Source: Cypionkella psychrotolerans
GTDB taxonomy: Bacteria > Pseudomonadota > Alphaproteobacteria > Rhodobacterales > Rhodobacteraceae
NCBI RefSeq assembly: GCF_001294535.1
Contig: NZ_LGIC01000033.1
Span: forward strand, 62,001 to 126,000
DNA: 64,000 nt
Reading direction: 5' to 3'
Part shown: positions 36,162-44,009 of the stretch, piece by piece
Layout of the letters: the number at the start of each line of letters is the position of its first letter
Numbering within the stretch: the first letter of the stretch is position 1
The notes under the pieces: model-generated
Database searches by the model: none
What the model saw: only the letters and a program-made list of their open reading frames with translations
Told to the model about the DNA's origin: nothing
Made by a program: the position numbers and the translations under genes

Positions 36162-36950
36162 ATGCGTAGCGCTGTGATGATTTTGGCCGCCCTCGGGCTG
36201 GCTGGGTGTGGAACCGCTGTACCCGATTCGGGTGCGGGCGTGGGGTTTCAGGATTATAATGCCTATAACGCGCCTGCCCCGGTGGCTGCGGCACCTGCCG
36301 CTGGCTTCACGCCGGGCGGGGCGCTGGCTGCGATTGACAAGGCCGAGGGCAAGAATACCGATACCGCGCTGACGCCGACCAATGTGCCGCTCAGCACGCA
36401 GGCGGCGGCCTCACCCTATGCCGCCCCAGCAGCACAACCTTATGGCCAACCGCAGGGTGCGGTGATTGGTGGCGGTGAGCGCGCGCGCGGCAATGCGCCG
36501 GCGGGGATTGCTGAGACCACCTCCGAGATGGCGAATGTACCGGGGTCGGCGGCCAATGTCGGCACCGTCTCGGATGAGCAGGACTTTCAGGCGGTGACCA
36601 AGCGCGAGTCCATCGAGAGTGACAAGGCCCGGATTGAGCGTAACCGCGCGCAGTATCAGGTCGATCAGCCGACGGCTTTGCCGCAGCGTGTGGGTGGTGA
36701 TGCGCCCAATATCGTGCAGTTTGCGATTTCGACCAATCACCCCAAAGGCACGCAGATGTACAAGCGCGGCGGCTTGCGGCTGAACAGCTATAACGCGGCG
36801 TGCGGCAAGTTCCCCTCGCCGGATCTGGCGCAAGAGGCGTTCTTGGCGGCAGGCGGGCCGGACCGTGACCGCAAGGGCCTAGATCCAGATGGCGACGGCT
36901 ATGCCTGCGCCTGGGATCCGACGCCGTTCCGGGCTGCCGTTCAGAATTGA
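36162..36950 (+). CDS. Lipoprotein with C-terminal Excalibur-type calcium-binding motif
   Basis: A 262-residue secreted lipoprotein: MRSAVMILAALGLAGCGTAV carries a lipobox (LAGC, Cys16). Residues 17-200 are low-complexity Ala/Pro/Gln-rich with no fold visible. The last ~60 residues contain LNSYNAACGKFPSPDLAQEAFLAAGGPDRDRKGLDPDGDGYACAWDP, an Excalibur-like element with the calcium loop DPDGDGYACAW and paired cysteines. It probably sits in the outer membrane or periplasm; a role in cell-envelope integrity is suggested by the coupled downstream amidase gene, whose start overlaps its stop. Unrelated to gatA functionally. Confidence 0.85.
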   Translation: MRSAVMILAALGLAGCGTAVPDSGAGVGFQDYNAYNAPAPVAAAPAAGFTPGGALAAIDKAEGKNTDTALTPTNVPLSTQAAASPYAAPAAQPYGQPQGAVIGGGERARGNAPAGIAETTSEMANVPGSAANVGTVSDEQDFQAVTKRESIESDKARIERNRAQYQVDQPTALPQRVGGDAPNIVQFAISTNHPKGTQMYKRGGLRLNSYNAACGKFPSPDLAQEAFLAAGGPDRDRKGLDPDGDGYACAWDPTPFRAAVQN

Positions 36951-37636
36951 GCGTGATCGCGGATACGCCGCCTTGGCCCTCGCCCAACTATGGCGATCGG
37001 CGGGGCGGCGTTTTGCCATCCCTCATTGTGATCCATTACACCGCTATGGCCTCTTGCGCTGAGGCGCGGGCGCGGCTGTGCGATCCGGCGTTTGAGGTGT
37101 CGGCGCATTGGTTGATTTCCGAGACGGGCGTGGTTGAGGGCTTGGTGCCGGAGGCTGCACGGGCTTGGCATGCGGGCGCGGGGGCATGGGCTGGAGTGAC
37201 GGATGTGAACTCGGCCTCAATTGGCATTGAACTGGCCAATACCGGGCTTCAGCCGTTTGCGGAACCACAGATGGCGGCGCTGGAGGCGTTGCTGGCGGGG
37301 ATCATGCAGCGCTGGGCTATTCCGCCGCATCGGGTGATTGCACATTCGGATATGGCGCCAGCGCGCAAGGGCGATCCCGGAGCAAAGTTTGACTGGCGGC
37401 GGCTGGCGTTGCAGGGGCTGTCGATATGGCCCTCGGCGGGGGAGGCTGATGTAGACGCGTTCCTGCCCGCCTTGCGGCGCTTTGGCTATCCTGAGGCGCC
37501 CGAGGCAGAGCTGCTGACCGCGTTTCGGCTGCGGTTTCGCCCCTGGGCGCGTGGGCCGCTGGGCCGAGTGGATGCGGGGCTTGCTTGCGATCTGGCGCTG
37601 CGCTTCCCGGTTGACGCGACAGCGCTGCAAGCGTAA
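36947..37636 (+). CDS. N-acetylmuramoyl-L-alanine amidase (Amidase_2/AmpD type)
   Basis: A 229-residue amidase cleaving the lactyl-amide bond between MurNAc and the peptide. It has LPSLIVIHYTAMASCAEARARLCDPAFEVSAHWLISETGVVEGLVPEAARAWHAGAGAW, SIGIELANTG, and RVIAHSDMAPARKGDPGAKFDW, giving the zinc ligands His (IHYT), His (IAHSD) and Asp (DPGAKFDW) of the family. No clear signal peptide is seen, suggesting a cytoplasmic role in muropeptide recycling like AmpD, or a missed start. The start is TTG overlapping the lipoprotein stop, or the GTG at 36953. RNase P RNA follows 10 bases after the stop. Confidence 0.9.
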   Translation: MSVIADTPPWPSPNYGDRRGGVLPSLIVIHYTAMASCAEARARLCDPAFEVSAHWLISETGVVEGLVPEAARAWHAGAGAWAGVTDVNSASIGIELANTGLQPFAEPQMAALEALLAGIMQRWAIPPHRVIAHSDMAPARKGDPGAKFDWRRLALQGLSIWPSAGEADVDAFLPALRRFGYPEAPEAELLTAFRLRFRPWARGPLGRVDAGLACDLALRFPVDATALQA

Positions 37637-37646
37637 GCCGCCCCTC

Positions 37647-38083
37647 GCGCGGATGGCTGGATGACCGCGGGGGGTAACCTCCGAGGAAAGTCCGGACTCC
37701 ATGAAGGAAGGGTGCCGGGTAACGCCCGGCGGGGGTAACCCCAGGGAAAGCGCCACAGAGAAAAGACTGCCGTGGTGTTCGGCGCAAGCTGGACGGATCT
37801 GCGGTGATGGTGAAACGGTGGGGTAAGAGCCCACCACGGTCTTGGTAACAAGAACGGTATGGCAAGCCCCACCCGGAGCAATGCCGAATAGGGGCCTCGC
37901 GTGGTAAGGTCCGCGACTGTCAAAGGTGCTAAGCCTGCGGCGATAGCGGAGACCACCACAGGGAACTTTCAGCCCAGAGGCCCGGGTTGGCAGCTTGACT
38001 GCCCGTGGTAACACGGGTGGCAGAGGAATGGTCATCCAAGGGGGTAACCCTGGGACAAAATCCGGCTTATAGGCCATCCGCGC
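37647..38083 (+). ncRNA. rnpB: RNase P RNA component (class A)
   Basis: RNase P RNA is the catalytic part of the tRNA 5' processing enzyme. The conserved core GAGGAAAGTCCGGACTCC is at 37680-37698, and the 3' core ACAAAATCCGGCTTAT with the closing strand at 38055-38070. GCGCGGATGG (37647-37656) and CCATCCGCGC (38074-38083) pair perfectly as helix P1. Internal hairpins such as GCCGGGTAACGCCCGGC and the CAGGGAACTTTCAGCCCAGAGGC region are also present. The length of about 437 nt is in the expected bacterial A-type range. Exact mature ends are inferred from P1. Confidence 0.95.
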
Positions 38084-38399
38084 AAATTCTTGGACTCAGT
38101 GATCTGCGAAAGCATCCTCGCAGTGTAAAACCTGCAACGGCTATGGATTGCTCTTTGCTAAATACTCATAATCTAGGGCTTTTGGCAGGTCCTACGCCTG
38201 AAACCGGGCCGTCCCGCCGCCCCAAGCACCCACCGCGCGTCAGCGCTAAAGCGACTTGCGCGGCACGCGCGCAATTAGATCACCGCTAGATCGCAGAACT
38301 TGTGGTTTGGCTGTTGACTCTGCCGCCTTGATCCGTAAAAGGCAGGCTTCAAGAGATTTCGCAGGGCAACGGTGTTGCCTTGATGTAGGAGAGACGACT
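38084..38399. other. Intergenic region between rnpB and rpmG
   Basis: No coding sequence is supported in this 316-bp gap. The only candidate signal is a possible sigma-70-type promoter for rpmG (TTGACT at 38314, TAAAAG at 38336). Short open frames here have no start signals or homology. Confidence 0.5.
38314..38341 (+). promoter_or_regulatory. Candidate promoter of rpmG
   Basis: TTGACT (38314-38319) and TAAAAG (38336-38341) are separated by 16 bases, about 60 bp before the rpmG start. The -10 match is weak. Confidence 0.3.
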
Positions 38400-38567
38400 A
38401 TGGCCAAACCGGCGACGATCAAGATCCGTCTGAACTCGACGGCTGGCACCGGGCACTTCTATGTGACCAAGAAGAATGCTCGGACCATGACCGAGAAAAT
38501 GACGGTCAACAAGTATGACCCCGTCAAGCGTCAGCACGTTGAATACAAAGAAGGCAAGATCAAGTAA
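38400..38567 (+). CDS. rpmG: Large ribosomal subunit protein bL33
   Basis: A 55-residue ribosomal protein: [55 protein letters not shown]. It is the zinc-free (C-minus) form, lacking the paired cysteines found in some L33 proteins. TAGGAGAG precedes the ATG at 38400; the frame is open upstream but without homology. An intrinsic terminator follows 27 bases after the stop, so it is monocistronic. Confidence 0.97.
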   Translation: MAKPATIKIRLNSTAGTGHFYVTKKNARTMTEKMTVNKYDPVKRQHVEYKEGKIK

Positions 38568-38594
38568 GATCTTCCCCTTCGCTGTGCGGAAGTG

Positions 38595-38618
38595 CCGCGC
38601 CCTTTGGGCGCGGTTTTT
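38595..38618 (+). terminator. rpmG intrinsic terminator
   Basis: CCGCGCCC and GGGCGCGG form a perfect 8-base stem with loop TTT, followed by TTTTT. Confidence 0.9.
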
Positions 38619-38681
38619 CGTTATGCGCGGGGCAGGTTCTATGCCTTAAGCAGAACGTATCGGTCGGGCACAGAGGTGATC

Positions 38682-39374
38682 ATGGAACGCAGCCACTACG
38701 AAGAACATTATGTCGCGCGGGTCGGTTGGCTGCGCGCAGCTGTGCTCGGGGCGAATGACGGTATCATCTCGACAGCATCGCTGATCATGGGGGTGGCGGC
38801 GGCCTCTGGGCGGACCGAGGTGCTGGTGGCGGGGATGGCGGGATTGGTCGCCGGAGCGCTGTCGATGGCGGCGGGGGAATATGTTTCCGTCTCCTCGCAA
38901 GCTGATACCGAGAAAGCCGATACCGCGCGTGAGCGGGCGGAGATTGCGGCTGACCCTGCCGAGGAATTGCGCGCGCTGGCGGGGATTTATGAGGATCGCG
39001 GTTTAACCCCGGCACTGGCGTTGGAGGTTGCAACGGCCCTGCATGCGAAAGATCCGCTGGCAGCGCATTTGCGCGATGAATTGGGTTTTTCCGAACATAC
39101 CGAGGCGAAGCCTTTGGTGGCGGCAGGGGCTTCGGCTGCGAGTTTCGCGGTGGGGGCCGCTTTGCCGATGGCGACGGCGGCGCTGGTGCCCGCGGCGGGG
39201 ATTAGCCTGTGGGTGACGGTGTTGTCGCTGATTTTTCTGGCCGTGCTTGGGGCGATTGGTGCCAAGGCGGGCGGCGCACCGATGGGGCGGGCGGTGGTGA
39301 GGGTGACATTCTGGGGGGCTGTGGCGATGGGCGTGACGGCAGTGGTCGGCATGGTGTTTGGCGCGGTGGTTTAG
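38682..39374 (+). CDS. VIT1/CCC1 family metal transporter
   Basis: A 230-residue membrane protein of the vacuolar iron transporter family (Fe2+/Mn2+ export in relatives). It starts MERSHYEEHYVARVGWLRAAVLGANDGIISTASLIMGVAAA and continues VLVAGMAGLVAGALSMAAGEYVSVSSQADTEKADTARERAEIAADPAEELRALAGIYEDRGL, where the charged cytoplasmic metal-binding helices sit between TM2 and TM3. Three C-terminal hydrophobic helices follow. Acidic residues of the metal-binding domain are present. The ATG at 38682 with AGAGG upstream matches the family start. It is monocistronic. The metal transported is inference. Confidence 0.9.
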   Translation: MERSHYEEHYVARVGWLRAAVLGANDGIISTASLIMGVAAASGRTEVLVAGMAGLVAGALSMAAGEYVSVSSQADTEKADTARERAEIAADPAEELRALAGIYEDRGLTPALALEVATALHAKDPLAAHLRDELGFSEHTEAKPLVAAGASAASFAVGAALPMATAALVPAAGISLWVTVLSLIFLAVLGAIGAKAGGAPMGRAVVRVTFWGAVAMGVTAVVGMVFGAVV

Positions 39375-39467
39375 ACGGCCGCTTGCTCGGGCCAAAGGCC
39401 GGGGCTGGTGTCCGTCGTTTGAAAGAAGGGGGTGCCGCCCCCCCCGCGCGAAGGGCGCCTCCCCCTG

Positions 39468-39490
39468 CGAGTATTTCCAAAAGAGCAACG
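39468..39490 (+). repeat. Dispersed GAGTATTT..AAAGAGCAA element, copy 4
   Basis: TGCGAGTATTTCCAAAAGAG followed by CAA, preceded by the hairpin-forming CGCGCGAAGGGCGC region. It lies about 90 bp after the VIT1-type gene. Confidence 0.6.
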
Positions 39491-39532
39491 CAAAATTTTA
39501 GATAAGTTTTAGGCAGTTTGCGCAAAGCGAAA

Positions 39533-39552
39533 GGCCGGGGATTTTCCCGGCC
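39533..39552 (-). terminator. Terminator of small hypothetical gene
   Basis: GGCCGGGGATTTTCCCGGCC-type inverted repeat lies immediately beyond the stop of the 68-residue gene and can terminate it on the minus strand. Confidence 0.65.
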
Positions 39553-39566
39553 CTGCTGTTCAGCTT

Positions 39567-39773
39567 TTATTCGCCGCCATTGGTGGCGCGGTCGTTCTGG
39601 CGGGCTTTGCGGTCTCCGGCTTCGCGGTTTTGGCCACCGGCGTTCGGCTCGGTGTTGCCGGGGATCTTATGCGCGTGCTTGGTGGCTGCCGCGTCCATCT
39701 TGTGCTTTTGCGCCTCGGCTTGCACGGTGAACTTGGTATCGGCGGCTTGTTTGGTGTGTTCGAGTTTGCTCAT
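39567..39773 (-). CDS. Small charged hypothetical protein
   Basis: A 68-residue protein with a perfect Shine-Dalgarno (GGAGG, 6 bases) before its ATG at 39773, which supports real translation. The sequence is MSKLEHTKQAADTKFTVQAE and so on: rich in Lys, Gln, Ala and Asn, with no hydrophobic core, likely helical at the start and disordered at the end (GGQNREAGDRKARQNDRATNGGE). No domain is recognised. Its composition resembles small stress-induced hydrophilic proteins, but that is only analogy. It is flanked by terminators on both sides and therefore monocistronic. Confidence 0.65.
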   Translation of the reverse strand: MSKLEHTKQAADTKFTVQAEAQKHKMDAAATKHAHKIPGNTEPNAGGQNREAGDRKARQNDRATNGGE

Positions 39774-39834
39774 GTTGCGTCCTCCTGTGGTAAGTTAACG
39801 CACAGGACGCGCAAGGGTTCCGGGCAAAGAAAAA

Positions 39835-39859
39835 CCCTGCCAGCGCGCGGCTGGCAGGG
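39835..39859 (-). terminator. Terminator of Bax-inhibitor gene
   Basis: Read on the minus strand, CCCTGCCAG pairs perfectly with CTGGCAGGG and is followed by TTTTTC, 28 bases after the stop of the Bax-inhibitor-1 gene. Confidence 0.9.
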
Positions 39860-39887
39860 TCTGACCGTTTAGCGCTGTTGTTGGGGC

Positions 39888-40679
39888 TTAGCGGCGGTCG
39901 CCCAAGAATTGCAGCAGGAACATGAACATGTTGATGAAGTCGAGATACAGGTTCAACGCGCCCATGATCGCCGATTTGCCCAGCCAGTCGCTGTCACCGC
40001 TCTCTGCGTGTTGCAGGTAGGTATTTTTGATCGACTGGGTGTCATAGGCGGTCAGGCCTGCGAAGATCAAAACACCGATCGCCGAAATTGCGAAGGCCAG
40101 AGCCGACGAAGCCAAGAAGATGTTGATGATCGACGCCACGACCAAGCCGATCACGCCCATCATCAGGAACGTGCCCATCGCCGACAGGTCTTTCTTGGTG
40201 GTGTAGCCGTAGAGCGACAGCGAGGCGAAGGCGATGGCGGTCACGAGGAAGGTCGTCACAACCGAAGCGCCTGTGAACACCAGCAGGACCGAACTGAGCG
40301 AAATGCCCATCGCCGCCGCGAAGACGTAGAAGAACAGCTGTGCGCCCGCGACCGACAGACGGGGGATCAGCGCGCCGAACGCAAACACCATCACCAGCGG
40401 TGCGAACATCAGCACCCATTTCAGCGGCGACATGTAGATCGCCGAGCCGAAGCTGGTGAGATAGGTGTGATCGCCAATCTGCGCGACGGCTTGCGACGGC
40501 ACATCCGTGACAGCAAGGCCAGCGACCGCCCAAGCGGCAAGGGCGGTGATCAGCATCGCCACGGACATCAGCCCGTAGACTTTATTCATATGTGCCCGCA
40601 AACCTGCGTCGATGTCGGCGCTCCGCGCACCAACGCCGGCGGTCTGGCCCGAGGGGCGGATCGTCTGATAGTCAGCCAT
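39888..40679 (-). CDS. Bax inhibitor-1/YccA family membrane protein
   Basis: A 263-residue protein with about seven transmembrane helices and the BI-1 pattern: HMNKVYGLMSVAMLITALAAWAVAG near the start, YMSPLKWVLMFAPLVMVFAFG, GISLSSVLLVFTGASVVTTFLVTAIAFASLSLYGYTTKKDLSAMGTFLMMGVIGLVVASIIN, and AGLTAYDTQSIKNTYLQH. The last motif carries the YDT acidic pair, which in BI-1 relatives forms the pH sensor for calcium leak. The C-terminus ends LYLDFINMFMFLLQFLGDRR, typical for bacterial YccA/YbhL-like proteins. It is monocistronic with its own terminator. Confidence 0.95.
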   Translation of the reverse strand: MADYQTIRPSGQTAGVGARSADIDAGLRAHMNKVYGLMSVAMLITALAAWAVAGLAVTDVPSQAVAQIGDHTYLTSFGSAIYMSPLKWVLMFAPLVMVFAFGALIPRLSVAGAQLFFYVFAAAMGISLSSVLLVFTGASVVTTFLVTAIAFASLSLYGYTTKKDLSAMGTFLMMGVIGLVVASIINIFLASSALAFAISAIGVLIFAGLTAYDTQSIKNTYLQHAESGDSDWLGKSAIMGALNLYLDFINMFMFLLQFLGDRR

Positions 40680-40834
40680 GGAAGCCTCCGATTATGGACT
40701 GAAGGTCAGGCGCGGATGTTCGCGCTGCCTAATGCTGTCAATATCGGCACTGTTGGCGGTGATTTCAAGGATTTCCGCTGCGGGAAATCCTTGAGGCGTA
40801 AATCTTGCAATAACCAGAGGTTAGCGCAGCCCGA

Positions 40835-41065
40835 TCAGCGCAGCCAAGTGGAGGGCACGTCCCATGCCGGGCGGGCGGCTTCGGTTGCGGCTTGGCGCGG
40901 CGTGATGCCGATATCGGCCAGCATATTGTCGTCAAGGCGGGCCAGTTGGGCGCGCTGACGGCGGGCGGTCATCGCCAAACGCAGGCGTTTGGTGAGATCA
41001 GCAAGAGTGCCGCGCGACTGCACATGAGCAACAGCCAATGTGGAGGTGTGGAGCGAGGCGAACAT
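40835..41065 (-). CDS. DUF1127 domain protein
   Basis: A 76-residue basic protein containing RLRLAMTARRQRAQLARLDDNMLADIGITPRQAATEAARPAWDVP, the DUF1127 (YjiS-like) signature, with a short N-terminal extension. Small arginine-rich DUF1127 proteins in alphaproteobacteria can bind RNA (CcaF1 in Rhodobacter sphaeroides) or act in phosphate and stress regulation; whether this one does is not shown. GAAAGG precedes the ATG. It is divergent from a LysR-type regulator gene across 134 bp. Confidence 0.9.
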   Translation of the reverse strand: MFASLHTSTLAVAHVQSRGTLADLTKRLRLAMTARRQRAQLARLDDNMLADIGITPRQAATEAARPAWDVPSTWLR

Positions 41066-41199
41066 GGTGGTATCCTTTCAGGGTTCATCGGCGTCGGTGA
41101 TGTGAGTCGTTTGTTTCATCACAACACTTGATCCTTATGCCCGAATCGGTGACATTATGAAAATGAATGGTTTTGACTTCACGCATCAAGGATTGTGAT

Positions 41200-42072
41200 A
41201 TGTCTCGGAATCTCGACCTCACTTCATTGCGCTCTTTCGTGGCGATTGCTGATGCGGGCGGCGTCACCCGCGCGGCGGGGTTTTTGAACCTGACGCAATC
41301 AGCGGTGTCGATGCAGATCAAGCGGCTGGAGGAGATGCTGGACACCCAGCTTCTGGATCGCAGCGCGCGGCAGGTGGGGCTGACCGCCCCGGGCGAGCAG
41401 TTGCTGGGCTATGCGCGGCGGATGCTGGCGCTGAATGATGAGGTGTTCGGGCGGTTGACGCAGGATCAGCACGAGGGCGAGATCGTGCTGGGGGTGCCGC
41501 ATGATATTGTCTATCCGGCTATTCCTCAGGTGCTGCGGCGGTTTGCCAAAGAATATCCGAAGATGAAGGTGTCGCTGACATCGTCGTTTACGCGGGTGTT
41601 GAAGGCGCAGTTCGCGCGTGGCGAATGTGATGTGATCCTGACCACCGAGGAATCGGTCGATCCGGATGGGCAGACTTTGGCGGAATTGCCGTTGGTTTGG
41701 GTGGGGGCACCAGATGGCGCGGCGTGGAAGGGGCGGCCGTTGCGGTTGGCCTTCGCGCATAACTGCATCTTCCGCCAAGGCGTGCAGGCGGCGTTGAACG
41801 CAGCGGGGATGCCGTGGGAGATGGCGGTGGAAAGCGATGACACGCGCGGAATTGAGGCGTCTGTTTCCGCCGATCTGGCGGTACATGCGGTGTTGGCGGG
41901 GTCAGAGCCGCCGTTTGTGGAACGCATCGCGCATGGTGGGACGCTGCCGGAACTGGCGGTGATCAAGGTCAATATGTATGTCGCCGATCCGGTACATTCC
42001 GAGGCGGTCTCGGCACTGGCGGCGATGATCCGGCAGGTGTATCTGTCGCGCGCGATTAGGTCGGCGGCGTGA
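41200..42072 (+). CDS. LysR-type transcriptional regulator
   Basis: A 290-residue regulator. The N-terminal winged HTH is LDLTSLRSFVAIADAGGVTRAAGFLNLTQSAVSMQIKRLEEMLDTQLLDRSARQVGLTAPGEQLLGYARRMLAL, and a periplasmic-binding-protein-like effector domain follows (EIVLGVPHDIVYPAIPQVLRRFAKEYPKMKVSL). The ATG at 41200 is preferred (MSRNLDLTSLRSF), with AAGGAT upstream; ATG 41167 is an alternative. It is divergent from the DUF1127 gene, which it may control. The effector is not predictable. A long perfect hairpin separates it from the convergent quinone oxidoreductase gene. Confidence 0.93.
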   Translation: MSRNLDLTSLRSFVAIADAGGVTRAAGFLNLTQSAVSMQIKRLEEMLDTQLLDRSARQVGLTAPGEQLLGYARRMLALNDEVFGRLTQDQHEGEIVLGVPHDIVYPAIPQVLRRFAKEYPKMKVSLTSSFTRVLKAQFARGECDVILTTEESVDPDGQTLAELPLVWVGAPDGAAWKGRPLRLAFAHNCIFRQGVQAALNAAGMPWEMAVESDDTRGIEASVSADLAVHAVLAGSEPPFVERIAHGGTLPELAVIKVNMYVADPVHSEAVSALAAMIRQVYLSRAIRSAA

Positions 42073-42080
42073 CCCCATTC

Positions 42081-42117
42081 TCCTCGCCGCCCCGGCTCAA
42101 GGCCGGGGCGGCGAGGA
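42081..42117. terminator. 16-base perfect-stem bidirectional terminator
   Basis: TCCTCGCCGCCCCGGC and its exact complement pair around TCAAG between the LysR stop (42072) and the quinone oxidoreductase stop (42125). The core matches the hairpin at 28961. Confidence 0.85.
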
Positions 42118-42124
42118 GTGGGTG

Positions 42125-43087
42125 CTAAAGGGTGATCACAACTTTTCCGGTGGCGGCGCGGGTGCGCAGGAGGTCTAGGCCTTTGGGGTAATCCTCGAAA
42201 GGGAGTTCGTGGCTGATGTGGGGGCGCAGGCCACCTTCCGCGAACCATTGGAATAGAATGCGCAGGCTGTCGGTCAGCACTTGCGGCGCGAAAGTCAGAT
42301 AGCCGCCCCAATACAGGCCCATCACGCTGAGGTTTTTCACCAGCAGGTGATTGGCGGGGATCTCGGGCAACTGACCCGAGGCGAAACCGATGGTCAGCAG
42401 GCGGCCTTCGGGGCGGCAAGCCGAGAGCGCGGCGGTGAAGGCGGGGCCACCGACCGGATCATAGACCACATCGACGCCGCCCAAGGCTTTGAGGGCGGCT
42501 TTCAGATCAGGCGTCTCGCTGTCGAGGGTGATATCGGCTCCGGCTGCGCGGGCGATGGCCAGCTTTTCGGGGCCACGGGCGCAGGCGATCACCTTTGCCC
42601 CCATGCGTTTGCCGATTTCCACTGCCGTCAGGCCGACGCCTCCGGCAGCCCCAAACACCAACAGAGTCTCGCCGGGTTGCAGGCGGGCTTTGTGCGACAG
42701 AGCAAGGTGGGAGGTGCCATAGGCGATCTGGAAGGCGGCGGCTTGCTGGAAGCTCATGCTGTCGGGTAGGGGGATCAGCTGGGCGGCGGCGGCGGTGAGG
42801 TATTCGGCCAAAGCGCCATGGCTGGCAAAGCCTGCAACGCGGGCACCGGGTTTGAGCGTGGTGGATGTGTCGGGGTGCAGGGCGTCAAGGATGCCGGCAA
42901 ACTCCATCCCCGGGATGAACGGCAGCGCCGGGTGCTCTTGATACTTGCCCTCGGCCATCAATAGGTCGGCAAAATTTAACCCGACGGCGGCGATTTTCAA
43001 CCGGGCCTGTCCCGGTTCGGGTGTAGGCAGCGGATGCTCTGCCTGATGTGCTGGGGTGCCCAAAGCTGCGACTTTCCAAACCTGCAT
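42125..43087 (-). CDS. NADPH:quinone oxidoreductase-like zinc-independent MDR protein
   Basis: A 320-residue member of the medium-chain dehydrogenase/reductase family of QOR type. It has VGLNFADLLMAEGKY and PFIPGMEFAG in the catalytic domain, the NADPH-binding LVFGAAGGVGLTAVEIGKRMGAKVIACARG, and DVVYDPVGGPAFTAALSACRPEGRLLTIGFASGQLPEIPANHLLVKNLSVMGLYWGGY. No zinc-ligand pattern is present, as expected for QOR. It likely reduces quinones or enones. The promoter region contains two 18-base direct repeats with 21-bp spacing 95-135 bp upstream of its start. Confidence 0.93.
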   Translation of the reverse strand: MQVWKVAALGTPAHQAEHPLPTPEPGQARLKIAAVGLNFADLLMAEGKYQEHPALPFIPGMEFAGILDALHPDTSTTLKPGARVAGFASHGALAEYLTAAAAQLIPLPDSMSFQQAAAFQIAYGTSHLALSHKARLQPGETLLVFGAAGGVGLTAVEIGKRMGAKVIACARGPEKLAIARAAGADITLDSETPDLKAALKALGGVDVVYDPVGGPAFTAALSACRPEGRLLTIGFASGQLPEIPANHLLVKNLSVMGLYWGGYLTFAPQVLTDSLRILFQWFAEGGLRPHISHELPFEDYPKGLDLLRTRAATGKVVITL

Positions 43088-43182
43088 CTGCTGTCTCCGA
43101 TTGCTGAGCAGGTGGTGTCAGATTTTTTTGGAAACGCCAAGAAAATTGGCTGAATTGCCTATCGGGCTACAATTTCATGGCA

Positions 43183-43221
43183 TGGAAACGATCCCATTCG
43201 AACTGGAAACGATGCCATGCG
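43183..43221. promoter_or_regulatory. Tandem 18-base operator-like repeats
   Basis: TGGAAACGATCCCATTCG (43183-43200) and TGGAAACGATGCCATGCG (43204-43221) are direct repeats with a 21-bp period, two helical turns. Each is semi-palindromic about a central CG, as in LacI-family operators. They lie upstream of the quinone oxidoreductase gene. Confidence 0.5.
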
Positions 43222-43446
43222 GATGTATTATGGCAATATGCAACTTTTGAGTGTATTTAATTGCAAAATGCAATGCAAAATGGGATACACGTTCAGGGAG
43301 AGTTGACTGATAAGCGTAAACGCATGGGGGTGTAGCCCACATCCGGGGGCTGTTTCTTCTCCGCCTGTATAATTGGACATATCCAAAAAGACAGGTTTTC
43401 AGAAAGCTTTCGGGGAATCTGAGGAGAAAATCAGTTTTGGCAAAGT

Positions 43447-43462
43447 TGGCACGGAAATTGCT
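43447..43462 (+). promoter_or_regulatory. Sigma-54 (RpoN) type promoter
   Basis: TGGCACGGAAATTGCT matches the -24/-12 consensus TGGCACG-N4-TTGCW exactly, with GG and GC 12 bases apart, and lies 41 bases before the XRE regulator start. Confidence 0.7.
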
Positions 43463-43503
43463 TTGTATGAGGGTGTTAGGTAGCATTGAAAGTGGAGACT
43501 GTT

Positions 43504-43863
43504 ATGAAGCACCCCGTTGACGCTCATGTCGGCAAGCGCATCCGCCATCGCCGGTGGATGATCGGTATGACGCAGCAACAGCTTGCGGATAAGGTGGGCA
43601 TCAAGTTCCAACAGATCCAGAAGTATGAGACCGGGATGAACCGGGTTTCTGCCTCGCGGCTGTGGGATATTGCAGATGCGCTTGGGGTGACGATTGCATT
43701 CTTCTTTGAAGGTCTGGCCGATGGCGCACAAGCTGCAGCAGCCGGACATGACATGATGGCGGATAAAGAAGCAGTGGAACTGGTGCGGTCTTATTACGCG
43801 ATCCCCGAAGCACAGCGGCGGCGCCTGTTTGATCTGGCGCGCGTATTGAGTGAAGCTGCGTAA
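43504..43863 (+). CDS. XRE family HTH transcriptional regulator
   Basis: A 119-residue regulator with an N-terminal cro/C1-type HTH (residues about 8-65: HVGKRIRHRRWMIGMTQQQLADKVGIKFQQIQKYETGMNRVSASRLWDIADALGVTIAFFFEGL) and a C-terminal helical part ending VRSYYAIPEAQRRRLFDLARVLSEAA. This short type is widespread in Rhodobacteraceae; targets are unknown. It has a sigma-54-type promoter sequence 41-57 bases upstream, suggesting activation in a nitrogen- or flagella-linked regime (inference). The GTGGAGACTGTT before the ATG contains the Shine-Dalgarno GGAG. Confidence 0.9.
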   Translation: MKHPVDAHVGKRIRHRRWMIGMTQQQLADKVGIKFQQIQKYETGMNRVSASRLWDIADALGVTIAFFFEGLADGAQAAAAGHDMMADKEAVELVRSYYAIPEAQRRRLFDLARVLSEAA

Positions 43864-43935
43864 CCGCTGCGCACATAGCTTTGTGATCCGCGCGTGAATT
43901 GCCCCCAATTACGCCGGTTACAAAGCTTGACCGTT

Positions 43936-43975
43936 CGCCCGCAAGTGCTTAGCCAAGGCTAGACACTTGTGGGCG
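43936..43975. terminator. Long hairpin after XRE gene
   Basis: CGCCCGCAAGTG pairs with CACTTGTGGGCG (one G-T), and inner TAGCC/GGCTA extend it. It may be a terminator or part of a small RNA, 72 bases after the XRE stop. Confidence 0.5.
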
Positions 43976-44009
43976 ACGGGCGTTTTAGGCCCCGGTGATG
44001 GGGCAAAAC

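Larger units (their letters stand above)
43088..43503. other. AT-rich regulatory intergenic region
   Basis: This 416-bp gap is much less GC-rich than surrounding genes. It contains tandem operator-like repeats (43183-43221), the A/T-rich ATTGCAAAATGCAATGC stretch and a sigma-54-type promoter (43447-43462). An open frame on the minus strand at 43175-43486 lacks start signals and is not called. Confidence 0.6.

Noticed and set aside
37217-38077. 286-codon minus-strand frame across the amidase and RNase P RNA
   Set aside because: It crosses a confidently identified RNA gene with matching core motifs, so it is not coding.
43175-43486. 103-codon minus-strand frame upstream of the XRE gene
   Set aside because: AT-rich region with promoter-like features; the frame lacks a ribosome binding site and any recognisable domain.
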